From the IMG/VR virus record IMGVR_UViG_3300047994_000599, positions 1 through 32,220 of that record: DNA of 32,220 nt; one strand, written 5' to 3'. This document shows positions 1 through 6,848 of the stretch, piece after piece. The stretch's first letter is position 1; each line of letters opens with the position of its first letter. The DNA is from a virus. A model generated the notes under the pieces. It made no database searches. It had not been told where the DNA came from and was given only the letters and a program-made list of their open reading frames with translations. The translations under genes were made by a program, and so were the position numbers.

Positions 1-627
1 GTGACAGCTAAGGCTTATGACAGCGGGCGGCAGCTAGAGGTTCATCTCGGCCCCGAAAAGGCCAAACAGGTGAGTAATCTTCTGCTGCAAGGTGAAAAGA
101 TATCAAACCTCGTGGAGCGCATCCAAGGTGAGTGGAAACTCATGCTGGATAAAAAGCCCGAGACCGTCCGCACGATCCTGTACCGCTACAACCGGGGTGT
201 GACGAAGAAACAGACCGTGAAGCGGGTGATCGATACCGTCACCGTATCGAAGCACGTTAAAGTCACAACTCTGACTGAGCTGGCCGACCTGTGTGCAAAG
301 CAGAAGAAGCGTATCGAGAAGGCCCTGACGATGGAGGACAGGGCACCTCTTTTGCTCGAAGCCGCGTCGCGCGAAATGCGGTTGCTGAAGGACATGCTCC
401 GGGATCTGGCACTGCTCCAGATCGAGACCGGTATTCTCGCCCGAGCACCAAAGACGATCCAAGGCATGATTAGTGATCCGAGCGGGAGAACAACGCAGTT
501 CGCCTGGTTGGAGAGCGACGAGAATTTGCTGTCGGCCCTGAAAGAAGAGGCTGGCATGCTGGATGACCGAACGCTCGACGGAGAAGCCATCGATGTCGAG
601 GTAAGTGATGACGAGTCTGCTGGATAA
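1..627 (+). CDS. Putative terminase small subunit-like protein
   Basis: This 208-aa reading frame starts with GTG at the first base of the window, so the true start may lie upstream. It sits immediately before TerL and overlaps its start by about 20 bases, the usual place for the small terminase subunit that recognises phage DNA. The N-terminal third (about residues 25-70, with a Glu-Arg-Ile-Gln-Gly-Glu-Trp stretch followed by an Arg/Tyr-rich segment) could be a helix-turn-helix-like DNA-binding unit. Residues 90-150 are a charged amphipathic helix suited to oligomerisation, and the C-terminus is acidic. No family signature is decisive, so the function rests mainly on position. It could instead be an unrelated DNA-binding protein. 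Confidence 0.5.
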   Translation: MTAKAYDSGRQLEVHLGPEKAKQVSNLLLQGEKISNLVERIQGEWKLMLDKKPETVRTILYRYNRGVTKKQTVKRVIDTVTVSKHVKVTTLTELADLCAKQKKRIEKALTMEDRAPLLLEAASREMRLLKDMLRDLALLQIETGILARAPKTIQGMISDPSGRTTQFAWLESDENLLSALKEEAGMLDDRTLDGEAIDVEVSDDESAG

Positions 628-2980
628 AGTAGGGCATAGACTACTCGCCTACGGGGTGTCCGGTAAGATCGTCGTCAAGTTTGCGAGTAAGCTACCGTTC
701 GAAGAACGCGCTCCGTACCTGATTAATGTGATGGAGCATTTCAGGCTGCAGATAACGCGCGGCTTCCGGTGGAAGTTTCCGCCAGTGGACATCCGCACGT
801 TCATTGAGTCTGAAGATTTGCTGAACAAGCCCGGTATCATCTACCCGAAGATCCTGGCCTGTATGGCGGAGGCCAATAACGGGAATTACGTCGAGACGGT
901 GAACACGGGCGGCATCGGTTGCGGAAAGACGACGTTCGCGCTCTACAGCCAGGCCTACCAGCTCTACATCCTCTCCTGCATGGTGAACCCGCAGGCGGAG
1001 TTCGGGCTCGATCCCTCATCCGAGGTTATGATCGTATTCCAGTCCCTGAACTCCCGCCTTGCCAAGACGGTCGATTACCAGCGGTTTCGCAACATGATTG
1101 CGGCCTCCCCGTATTTCAAATCGGTGTTTCCGTTCAGAAAGGATTTGGAGTCAGAGCTGCTGTTCCCGAATCGCATTATCGTCCGCCCCTTATCGGGCGA
1201 TAGCCAGGCGGCGATCGGCCAGAACGTAATCGGTGGGATTATCGACGAGTGCTTCGCGGCAGGTACGCTGGTTGAAACTGTCTCGGGTAAGAAAGCAATC
1301 GAAAAGATCAAGCCTGGTGAAAAGGTAGCGTCCTTCGATGCCGCAGGTCGAAAGGTCTTCAAGCGCGTCCTGCAGTCGAAAAATAATGGGCGCAAGCAAG
1401 TCCTGAAAATTGATCTCGCTTCGGGTAAGTCTATAGTCGTCACCCCAAATCACCCTATTGCGACGTTCAATGGTTGGGTGCCCGCAGGTAGCCTGTTTGT
1501 GGGAAGTGAGGTTTATTGTGCCGGCCCCGAAAGATCCACAAGCCTACAAGATCTGGCGAGAAAGATTAAAGGCTCTGGAGCTGATCGAGGTGAAGCCTTT
1601 GTTCGCTATCAAGAAATGCTTGCTGAAAATGATGGCAGCGAAAGAGTACGCCCTGAAGAATGGTTGGACTTATCGAGTGTTCACGGAGAACGGATTGTCG
1701 GATTTTCCAGTGCCGACCTAGCCGAGGTCTTCAATCTCGAAGTCGAAGGTACGCACAACTACGTCGCGGCCGGTGTAATTGCCCATAATTGCAACTTTAT
1801 GCAGGTGGTGGAGCAGTCCAAGCAGGCGGATGACGGGGGCGTTTATGATCAAGCGAAGGCGATTTACAACTCGATCGTGAACCGCCGGAAATCCCGCTTC
1901 ATGACGAAGGGGCGCCTGGCCGGCCTGCTTTGCCTGGTGTCCTCGAAAAGGTATCCGGGCGAGTTTACAGATCGCAAGCAGCAAGAGGCTCGGGATCAGG
2001 TCGCAGAGAAGGGCTACACGAACATTTATGTGTACGATAAGCGAATCTGGGACGTGAAGCCTGATGGCTCTTATACGGACGAAAGGTTCTACGTCTTCTG
2101 CGGCGACTTCACCCGCAAGCCTCGGATTTTGGATGCCGGAGAGGTTATTGAGGATGAAGATCGCCATCTGACGGTGGCCGTCCCCGTTGAGTTCCTGGAC
2201 GACTTCAAACGTAACATCCTGGATGCCATTCGCGACGTGGCCGGCATGGCAACGCTGGCGATGAACCCGTATATCGGCAACCCTGAAGCCGTCGCGGCGT
2301 CCTTCGGGAAGACGATTTCGATCCTGTCGCGCGATGACGCGGATTTCGTGGATACCTCCGTGCGTATCTACCCCGACCGCATCAAGAATAAGGATGAGCC
2401 GCGCTTCGCGCATGTTGACCTGTCGCTGAGTGGGGACAGCACCGGCGTCGCGGTCGGCTATGTTTCGAAGTTTGTCTGCATGAATCGCAACGGAAATAAA
2501 GAGTATCTTCCGCAAATCGTTTATGACTTCGTGCTGGAGGTGAAGCCGCCAAAGACAGGTGAGATCGAGTTCTCGAAGATCAGGTCACTATTTTACAAGC
2601 TGCGGGAGATCGGCCTGAACCTGAAGTGGATCACCTATGATAGTTACCAGAGCACGGACAGCCTTCAGATACTGGCCACGCAAGGCTTTACGACGGGTAT
2701 CCAATCCATGGACACAGACCCGCGCCCGTATGATTTCCTGAAAGCGGCATTTTATGATGCGCGTGTCTCCTTGCCAGAACAGCAGAAGGCTCTATCTGAA
2801 ATTGTTAGGCTCGAAAGAGACCCGAAGAAGGGTAAGGTGGATCACCCGGCCGACTCAAGCAAAGACCTTAGTGACGCCATCGCGGGCGTGGCTTTTGGAC
2901 TAACAATGCAGCGCGAGATTTGGCATAGACACAACGTTGGAATTGCTGATATTCCGTCGGAACTGCTCGTCTCGAAATAG
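605..2980 (+). CDS. terL: Large terminase subunit (TerL) containing an intein
   Basis: TerL is the ATP-driven DNA-packaging motor and headful/site nuclease that docks on the portal. The 791-residue precursor has a Walker A loop Gly-Gly-Ile-Gly-Cys-Gly-Lys-Thr at residues 102-109 (Lys108) and a Walker B segment ending Ile-Ile-Asp-Glu at 212-215. A 180-aa intein follows from Cys216. After splicing the enzyme would be about 611 aa, normal for TerL. The C-terminal RNase H-like nuclease is visible as His-Val-Asp-Leu-Ser-Leu-Ser-Gly-Asp-Ser-Thr-Gly, then Ile-Thr-Tyr-Asp-Ser-Tyr-Gln-Ser, and near the end Asp-Ser-Ser-Lys-Asp-Leu-Ser-Asp-Ala. Translation can start at GTG 605 or ATG 608; the gene overlaps the preceding one. 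Splicing is essential because the intein interrupts the ATPase active site. Confidence 0.93.
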   Translation: MMTSLLDKVGHRLLAYGVSGKIVVKFASKLPFEERAPYLINVMEHFRLQITRGFRWKFPPVDIRTFIESEDLLNKPGIIYPKILACMAEANNGNYVETVNTGGIGCGKTTFALYSQAYQLYILSCMVNPQAEFGLDPSSEVMIVFQSLNSRLAKTVDYQRFRNMIAASPYFKSVFPFRKDLESELLFPNRIIVRPLSGDSQAAIGQNVIGGIIDECFAAGTLVETVSGKKAIEKIKPGEKVASFDAAGRKVFKRVLQSKNNGRKQVLKIDLASGKSIVVTPNHPIATFNGWVPAGSLFVGSEVYCAGPERSTSLQDLARKIKGSGADRGEAFVRYQEMLAENDGSERVRPEEWLDLSSVHGERIVGFSSADLAEVFNLEVEGTHNYVAAGVIAHNCNFMQVVEQSKQADDGGVYDQAKAIYNSIVNRRKSRFMTKGRLAGLLCLVSSKRYPGEFTDRKQQEARDQVAEKGYTNIYVYDKRIWDVKPDGSYTDERFYVFCGDFTRKPRILDAGEVIEDEDRHLTVAVPVEFLDDFKRNILDAIRDVAGMATLAMNPYIGNPEAVAASFGKTISILSRDDADFVDTSVRIYPDRIKNKDEPRFAHVDLSLSGDSTGVAVGYVSKFVCMNRNGNKEYLPQIVYDFVLEVKPPKTGEIEFSKIRSLFYKLREIGLNLKWITYDSYQSTDSLQILATQGFTTGIQSMDTDPRPYDFLKAAFYDARVSLPEQQKALSEIVRLERDPKKGKVDHPADSSKDLSDAIAGVAFGLTMQREIWHRHNVGIADIPSELLVSK
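1250..1789 (+). other. Mini-intein in TerL, inserted directly after Walker B
   Basis: The 180-aa intein starts at a catalytic Cys (block A: Cys-Phe-Ala-Ala-Gly-Thr-Leu-Val). Block B carries Thr-Pro-Asn-His-Pro-Ile, block F is Val-Phe-Asn-Leu-Glu-Val-Glu-Gly-Thr-His-Asn-Tyr-Val, and it ends in His-Asn before a Cys at +1 (codon 1790-1792). All residues needed for class 1 splicing are present. At this length there is no in-frame homing endonuclease domain, but the segment between blocks B and F is open in the +1 frame and resembles part of a nuclease there. Insertion at the invariant Asp-Glu of the ATPase is typical of inteins, which favour conserved active-site codons. Confidence 0.93.
1458..1721 (+). 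CDS. Out-of-frame nuclease-like ORF fragment inside the TerL intein
   Basis: This 87-codon frame lies wholly within the TerL intein, in the +1 frame, between splicing blocks B and F. Its central part (about residues 30-80) reads Leu-Ile-Glu-Val-Lys-Pro, then a Lys-rich helix, then Ala-Ala-Lys-Glu-Tyr-Ala-Leu-Lys-Asn-Gly-Trp-Thr-Tyr-Arg-Val-Phe-Thr-Glu. That order of ExK, helix, 'Asn-Gly-Trp' and strand ending Thr-Glu is the C-terminal half of the PD-(D/E)XK fold as seen in TnsA-like nucleases. The N-terminal half bearing the usual Pro-Asp is not visible, and the only start at the 5' end is TTG 1458 (internal ATG 1470) without a clear ribosome-binding site. It is probably a remnant homing endonuclease. 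Whether it is translated is unknown, and the main-frame linker may be all that is made. Confidence 0.4.
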   Translation: MRRSMVGCPQVACLWEVRFIVPAPKDPQAYKIWRERLKALELIEVKPLFAIKKCLLKMMAAKEYALKNGWTYRVFTENGLSDFPVPT

Positions 2981-3016
2981 TAACCAATTTGTGTAATTTG
3001 AAACTAAATTAATACC

Positions 3017-3047
3017 TTACTGGCGTGGCTTACTTTATATAAGTAAG
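3017..3047 (+). promoter_or_regulatory. Candidate promoter with overlapping inverted repeat
   Basis: The gap after TerL holds a perfect 7-bp inverted repeat, CTTACTTTATATAAGTAAG at 3029-3047. Its AT-rich centre overlaps a possible -10 box (TATAAG, 3038-3043), with TTACTG at 3017-3022 about 15 bases upstream. A second short repeat, AGGGT...ACCCT, lies at 3051-3066. The layout fits a promoter overlapped by an operator for the next gene. It could also be a short RNA hairpin. Confidence 0.35.
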
Positions 3048-3085
3048 TACAGGGTTAACGTACCCTCCAAACCAATGAGGATTAT

Positions 3086-3523
3086 ATGCGCGAGGTTATG
3101 CCGCAGAGCGGCGAAGAAGAGTCGTCTGTTGACCTGGTAATTGCCCTTCTAATGGGGGCTTCGACCAAGGCAAGGATCGACTTACCGGACGCTCAGCTAG
3201 ACCTGTTCGAAGACGCGAAAATCATCCTAAAGGATTGTTCGGAAGAACACGCGGAGCGGTGCGTAAGTAGGGCGGCCATCATAGCCCAGCACGCTTTAAG
3301 TGGTCTGGCTGGGTTAGAGCCTGACCAGTTCTTCCTGGGAGCCTGTCTAACTTCGATCGCCATGAAGGCTTTCGACCCAGAGATGAAAAAGGGCTTCAAG
3401 GTGGCCGTTGCCGGCCTTCTGGAACGGGCGAACCAGGACATCGGGGCATCCTTCGAAAAGCTGGCCCTGAAGGCGCTTACTATTGCAACTGATTGCAATA
3501 AAATCAGCAGGCTACCTAATTAA
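3086..3523 (+). CDS. Hypothetical 145-aa protein
   Basis: The protein is not recognised. It is predicted to be mostly alpha-helical and soluble, with an acidic N-terminus (Gly-Glu-Glu-Glu-Ser-Ser) and Ala/Leu-rich helices at about 45-75 and 80-135. The start ATG 3086 has a GAGG ribosome-binding site five bases upstream (3077-3080). It stands between TerL and the dikinase-like gene, apparently as its own short unit, with a candidate promoter upstream and another promoter candidate after its stop. Its last codons contain an imperfect copy of the recurrent TGCAAT-N2-ATTGCA palindrome. Confidence 0.7.
   Translation: MREVMPQSGEEESSVDLVIALLMGASTKARIDLPDAQLDLFEDAKIILKDCSEEHAERCVSRAAIIAQHALSGLAGLEPDQFFLGACLTSIAMKAFDPEMKKGFKVAVAGLLERANQDIGASFEKLALKALTIATDCNKISRLPN
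3484..3497. repeat. Palindrome copy, one mismatch (TGCAACTGATTGCA)
   Basis: This copy of the recurrent palindrome has one arm mismatch. It can also be read as ATTGCAA-CTGA-TTGCAAT (3482-3499), a perfect 7-bp inverted repeat. It lies in the last codons of the 3086-3523 gene, ahead of the dikinase-like operon. Confidence 0.5.
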
Positions 3524-3526
3524 CCT

Positions 3527-3554
3527 TTGATTCCTAGACGACTCATTATATAGT
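3527..3554 (+). promoter_or_regulatory. Candidate sigma70-type promoter
   Basis: TTGATT at 3527-3532 and TATAGT at 3549-3554 are separated by 16 bases, in the 59-base gap before the dikinase-like gene. This is the best bacterial promoter match in the accessory module and would drive the dikinase, CsrA-like and downstream genes. Confidence 0.45.
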
Positions 3555-3562
3555 TCATTTGT

Positions 3563-3576
3563 AACCACGGAGGGTT
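3563..3576 (+). promoter_or_regulatory. GGA-loop hairpin ribosome-binding site (dikinase-like gene)
   Basis: AACC-ACGGAG-GGTT can fold as a 4-bp stem with a six-base loop exposing GGA. The Shine-Dalgarno GGAGG is inside it. The core CACGGAGG matches the CANGGANG logic of CsrA/RsmE targets. The start codon follows at 3583. Confidence 0.6.
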
Positions 3577-3582
3577 CAAAAC

Positions 3583-5580
3583 ATGGCTATCAAACTTTAT
3601 CATTTTGGGGGCGGTAAGGCTGACGGGAGCGCATCTGATATCGCGCTGCTCGGGGGTAAAGGGGCGCATCTGGCAGAAATGTCGAAGCTAGGTATCCCGG
3701 TCCCGCCGGGCTTCACGGTTCCGACGAATTGGTGCGTGGAGTACCAGAAAGATAAGGAAGCCGTTCTGGCCACCGTGATGCAGGACGTGATCCCTGCCTA
3801 CTGGGATCTGGCCGATAAAATGGGTAAGCCTTTCCTGGTCTCTGTTCGCTCCGGCGCGGCAGTAAGCTGCCCAGGTATGATGGACACCATACTAAACGTG
3901 GGGCTGACGATCGATACGCTCCCGCTATTAGCCGAAAAAATCGGTGAAAGGTCGGCATTGGATTGCTACCGCCGATTAATTCAGATGCTGGGAGCCACGG
4001 GTTTTGGCGTCCCTTCGGAGAAGTTCGAAGAAATTCTGACGAAAGCCCGCTTTCGCGCCAAGGTTCAGGAAGACCGGGAGCTGACGGCGGAGCAGCTTAG
4101 CGAAGTGATCGTAGGCTACTCGGCGCTGTTCAAGCTTCACACGGGTAGGGACTTTCCGCAGGCAGTAAACGAGCAGCTTTCCGTGGCCGTGAACGCTGTG
4201 TTTGGTTCCTGGATGAACGACCGGGCTGTAGCCTATCGCGACATGCAGAAGATCGACCATAACATGGGTACGGCCGTCACGGTGCAGGCGATGGTCTTCG
4301 GAAATTATAACGATGACAGCGGCTCGGGCGTGCTGTTCTCCCGCAACCCGACAACCGGGGAGAACGTGATTTTCGGGGAATTTCTTCCTAACGCTCAGGG
4401 TGAGGATGTCGTGGCTGGGGTTCGTACCCCGTTACCTCTCTCCAAGCTGAATGAGATCTGGCCGGCGATCGGGGCGGAAATCGCGGTCACCGTCGCGGGC
4501 CTGGAAGTCCATTACAAGGATATGCTGGACATTGAGTTCACGGTTCAGGACAAGAAGCTGTACATCCTGCAGTGCCGAATCGGAAAGCGCTCGCCGCTGG
4601 CGAAGTTGGTTATCGCTACCCAGTTCGTCCAGGCTGGTCTGCGGCCCGCAGAGACGCTTCGGACGGTCATCACGAAGGCCGACCTGAAGAGCATCCTGAC
4701 GCCCAGCGTGAATCCTACCTTCAAGCAGGAGCCCGACTTCATGGGTATCGCCTCGAATAACGGGGTGGTGAAGGGGTGGGCGGTAATAACCGCCGATGAG
4801 GCGGTGGCAGCAGCCAAGGCCGGGGAGACTGTGATCCTAGTCCGGGACGAAACCGACCCCGACGATATCCAGGGTATGAACGCGGCGATCGGCATCCTTA
4901 CCAAGACAGGCGGAGCAACCTCCCATGCGGCCGTGGTGGCTCGGGCCTTGAATAAGCCTTGCGTGGTGGGTTGCACGGCCCTTCCGCACGACCTGGAAAG
5001 CCTGAAGGGGCGTCTGGTGACCATAGACGGCACGACGGGCCGCGTATGGTTGGACGTGGATGTCCCGGTCACTGCAGGCGGATCGGTCCCCGAGCTGGCT
5101 CTGGTGGCTGAGCAGTTCCTGAAAGTGGACCAGATGACGCTGGCAGGACCGTACTCGAAAGGGTACGCTGTTTATGACGATAAGATGAACATGGATAATG
5201 TGAGCCTGTGCGATATCCGTAGCTATGTTCCAAGCGGCGACACCGATCTGGAGGTTTTCTTCCCGCAGCCCGACTTGATAGCTAAGCCGGGCACACCTAC
5301 CCTTAGTTCCTGGCCGGACATTAGTTACATCGTTCCTCCTAGCTGGGAGGGCGTGGGTGCCAGTCAGGGCTGGAAGCTTGCCTCCACAGAGAAGGCAGGC
5401 AGCCTTGAAGAGATGCTTGACAAGAAGACCGTGAGTGCAACTCCTGATTTGATTAACTTCCTCGGAGAAGAAACTTTCGGAAAGCTGTATAGTGCTCTGA
5501 AAAAGGCCGGATTTGCTGACACCTTACGAATCGTTTACCCTCCTGAGTATATTCTGTTCACGGAACTCATGGAGGGTTGA
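3583..5580 (+). CDS. PPDK-like protein lacking the PEP/pyruvate domain
   Basis: The first ~505 residues match pyruvate phosphate dikinase, which moves the beta-phosphate of ATP onto a swinging histidine and then onto pyruvate. Visible ATP-grasp landmarks are Gly-Gly-Lys26-Gly-Ala-His-Leu-Ala-Glu-Met, Val-Ser-Val-Arg89-Ser-Gly, Asn-Ala-Gln-Gly-Glu-Asp-Val-Val-Ala-Gly, Asp-Ile-Glu318-Phe and Gln330-Cys-Arg. The phosphohistidine domain has Gly-Gly-Ala-Thr446-Ser-His448-Ala-Ala-Val-Val-Ala-Arg, so both the catalytic His and the regulatory-type Thr are kept. Family members run to about 870-900 aa. Here the C-terminal TIM barrel that binds PEP and pyruvate is absent, replaced from about residue 510 by roughly 155 residues I do not recognise, which may be an alternative acceptor domain. 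It probably cannot make PEP alone. The gene opens a unit with the CsrA-like gene and has a GGA-hairpin ribosome-binding site. Confidence 0.88.
   Translation: MAIKLYHFGGGKADGSASDIALLGGKGAHLAEMSKLGIPVPPGFTVPTNWCVEYQKDKEAVLATVMQDVIPAYWDLADKMGKPFLVSVRSGAAVSCPGMMDTILNVGLTIDTLPLLAEKIGERSALDCYRRLIQMLGATGFGVPSEKFEEILTKARFRAKVQEDRELTAEQLSEVIVGYSALFKLHTGRDFPQAVNEQLSVAVNAVFGSWMNDRAVAYRDMQKIDHNMGTAVTVQAMVFGNYNDDSGSGVLFSRNPTTGENVIFGEFLPNAQGEDVVAGVRTPLPLSKLNEIWPAIGAEIAVTVAGLEVHYKDMLDIEFTVQDKKLYILQCRIGKRSPLAKLVIATQFVQAGLRPAETLRTVITKADLKSILTPSVNPTFKQEPDFMGIASNNGVVKGWAVITADEAVAAAKAGETVILVRDETDPDDIQGMNAAIGILTKTGGATSHAAVVARALNKPCVVGCTALPHDLESLKGRLVTIDGTTGRVWLDVDVPVTAGGSVPELALVAEQFLKVDQMTLAGPYSKGYAVYDDKMNMDNVSLCDIRSYVPSGDTDLEVFFPQPDLIAKPGTPTLSSWPDISYIVPPSWEGVGASQGWKLASTEKAGSLEEMLDKKTVSATPDLINFLGEETFGKLYSALKKAGFADTLRIVYPPEYILFTELMEG
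5564..5578 (+). promoter_or_regulatory. GGA-loop hairpin ribosome-binding site (CsrA-like gene)
   Basis: AACTC-ATGGA-GGGTT can form a 5-bp stem (one U-G pair) with GGA in the loop. It lies over the Shine-Dalgarno of the CsrA-like gene (start TTG 5584) and within the last codons of the dikinase-like gene. CATGGAGG fits the CANGGANG consensus, which suggests self-regulation. Confidence 0.6.
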
Positions 5581-5583
5581 ACA

Positions 5584-5874
5584 TTGGCGCTAGTATTGTC
5601 ACTTCGGGTGGACGAAGGCTTTTATGTCGGGGACGAGCAGTTTGCCGTCCGCTCGATTGAGTCCACCAGCAAGTTCGTGCTAGAGCGGAAGAAGGACGGT
5701 GTTCTCTTCACAGTGGTTGAAGGTCGCTCGGTCGAGATCCTTTCGGGCGTGTCCGTAACACAGGGTATAAGAGCCCAGGCAGACTTGGCCAGAGTGGCAA
5801 TAGAAGCCCCAAGGTCGGTTCGAATTCTGCGCTGGGACCACTACCTTGCAGAGCAGGAAAAGAAGAAACCGTAA
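5584..5874 (+). CDS. CsrA/RsmA-like RNA-binding protein with an insertion
   Basis: CsrA-family dimers bind GGA-containing hairpin loops over ribosome-binding sites and alter translation. The N-terminus, Leu-Val-Leu-Ser-Leu-Arg-Val-Asp-Glu-Gly then Val-Gly-Asp-Glu, aligns with the first strands of CsrA. Residues about 69-88 (Ala-Arg-Val-Ala-Ile-Glu-Ala-Pro-Arg-Ser-Val-Arg-Ile-Leu-Arg) align with the last strand, which carries the RNA-binding Arg near 'Ala-Pro-x-x-Val-x-Val-x-Arg'. Between them are about 40 extra residues (roughly 27-67), so the 96-aa protein is longer than the usual ~60-70. The start is TTG 5584, seven bases after GGAGGG, and the stop overlaps the next ATG by one base. Several neighbours have hairpin ribosome-binding sites of the kind CsrA recognises. 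The assignment is from motif pattern and not a search. Confidence 0.68.
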   Translation: MALVLSLRVDEGFYVGDEQFAVRSIESTSKFVLERKKDGVLFTVVEGRSVEILSGVSVTQGIRAQADLARVAIEAPRSVRILRWDHYLAEQEKKKP

Positions 5875-6167
5875 TGGCTTTTGAATGGGAAACCATCGAA
5901 ATATCGCCGAAGGCGCTGGAAGATGCGGCTTCGGTGGGGTTGCAAGGTGACTTGCAGACAAAGGTACGGAACTTGCTTCGTTTCTCCGTCCCCTTCTCCC
6001 ACCCGCAAGGCAACCGGCGTTTCAAAGAGGTGATGTTGTTGGTGAAGGATAACGTCCTGCAATCAATTGCACCGATCGCCGAAGATCCGAAGAAAATAGC
6101 TTTGGACGAGAAGAACTGGAGGAAGTACCAAGCCAAGCACCCAGGGGCGCAACGTATCGTTAAGTAG
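5874..6167 (+). CDS. Hypothetical 97-aa protein
   Basis: I do not recognise this small basic protein. Its start ATG overlaps the stop of the CsrA-like gene (TAATG), so the two are translationally coupled. It has a central amphipathic helix, a strand-like hydrophobic stretch near residues 52-64 and a Lys/Trp-rich C-terminus. A perfect copy of the recurrent palindrome (6058-6071) lies inside the coding region. Coupling suggests it acts together with the CsrA-like protein, but nothing in the sequence shows how. Confidence 0.65.
   Translation: MAFEWETIEISPKALEDAASVGLQGDLQTKVRNLLRFSVPFSHPQGNRRFKEVMLLVKDNVLQSIAPIAEDPKKIALDEKNWRKYQAKHPGAQRIVK
6058..6071. repeat. Palindrome copy, perfect (TGCAATCAATTGCA)
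   Basis: This perfect copy of the recurrent 14-bp palindrome (6-bp arms, CA centre) is inside the 5874-6167 gene, about 120 bases before the first phosphatase gene. Confidence 0.6.
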
Positions 6168-6176
6168 ATTTCTTAC

Positions 6177-6192
6177 TAACCATGGAGGGTTA
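6177..6192 (+). promoter_or_regulatory. GGA-loop hairpin ribosome-binding site (first phosphatase)
   Basis: TAACC-ATGGAG-GGTTA folds as a 5-bp stem with loop AUGGAG. It contains the Shine-Dalgarno and matches CANGGANG. The start codon is ATG 6194 or 6197. Confidence 0.65.
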
Positions 6193-6193
6193 A

Positions 6194-6799
6194 ATGATGA
6201 CTGAAAACTTTAAGACCGGCTTCCGCAAACCGAATCCGACTGGCTACCTTGTGCTGGACTTCCCGCACGGGCCGATGACTGTTGTGGGTGGTCCTTTCGA
6301 CGCCTATATCGCTGGCATTGGCGTGTGCTTGGAGGAAGAGTCGGCTTTGGCTGGCGAGGCGCAAATTCTGTTCCCGATCCATGACTTCACTGCCCCGAAG
6401 GTTGAAGATCTGGAGCGACTTATTGCCGATATCATCGTTGCCCACGCGGCGGAGCCAAACGAGCCGGTGTTCGTTGGATGCCGTGGCGGCTTTGGTCGCA
6501 CGGGCACCGTTGTCGCGGCTCTGGTAAAGTACGCCCAGGAGATGACGGCCGAAGAGGGTGATGCTCTTCTCGACCCGATCAAATACACCCGCCAGAATTT
6601 CAACCCGAATGCGGTGGAAACTCAGCCGCAGGCCAATGTCGTTCGAGCGTTGAACGTCAATACCGTGCTGGAGCTGGTCGAGGGTATGCGTGGTGACGAG
6701 AAGGCCCCAGAGGTCGTTGAGACGGTTGTTGATCCGAATGCTGGATTGAATTTTTTCCAGCGTGCGGCTCGCAATTTCCTTGATCTTGTCTGGGGGTAA
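6194..6799 (+). CDS. Dual-specificity/tyrosine phosphatase-like protein 1
   Basis: Cys-based phosphatases of this fold remove phosphate from Tyr, Ser/Thr, or small phospho-molecules. The signature loop is Gly-Cys96-Arg-Gly-Gly-Phe-Gly-Arg102-Thr-Gly (Cys-X5-Arg), preceded by Val-Phe-Val. A general-acid candidate is Asp64 in Phe-Pro-Ile-His-Asp-Phe-Thr-Ala-Pro. The position before Cys is Gly where classical enzymes have His, which may change cysteine acidity or substrate range. The 201-aa protein is normal in length and has a C-terminal tail of about 60 residues ending in an amphipathic Phe/Trp-rich helix that might touch a membrane or a partner. It is one of two such enzymes in the module. 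The substrate is unknown; host phosphoproteins or the phospho-His dikinase-like protein are possible. Confidence 0.82.
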   Translation: MMTENFKTGFRKPNPTGYLVLDFPHGPMTVVGGPFDAYIAGIGVCLEEESALAGEAQILFPIHDFTAPKVEDLERLIADIIVAHAAEPNEPVFVGCRGGFGRTGTVVAALVKYAQEMTAEEGDALLDPIKYTRQNFNPNAVETQPQANVVRALNVNTVLELVEGMRGDEKAPEVVETVVDPNAGLNFFQRAARNFLDLVWG

Positions 6800-6832
6800 G
6801 TTAGTCTAGTCTTTCGTTACCAAATTACCGCA

Positions 6833-6846
6833 AACCATGGAGGGTT
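6833..6846 (+). promoter_or_regulatory. GGA-loop hairpin ribosome-binding site (341-aa gene)
   Basis: AACC-ATGGAG-GGTT forms a 4-bp stem with loop AUGGAG, immediately upstream of ATG 6849. The core is identical to that of the first phosphatase gene. Confidence 0.65.
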
Positions 6847-6848
6847 GA

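Noticed and set aside
1718-2515. 265-codon minus-strand frame
   Set aside because: Antisense to the TerL ATPase/nuclease region; composition is typical of a shadow frame.
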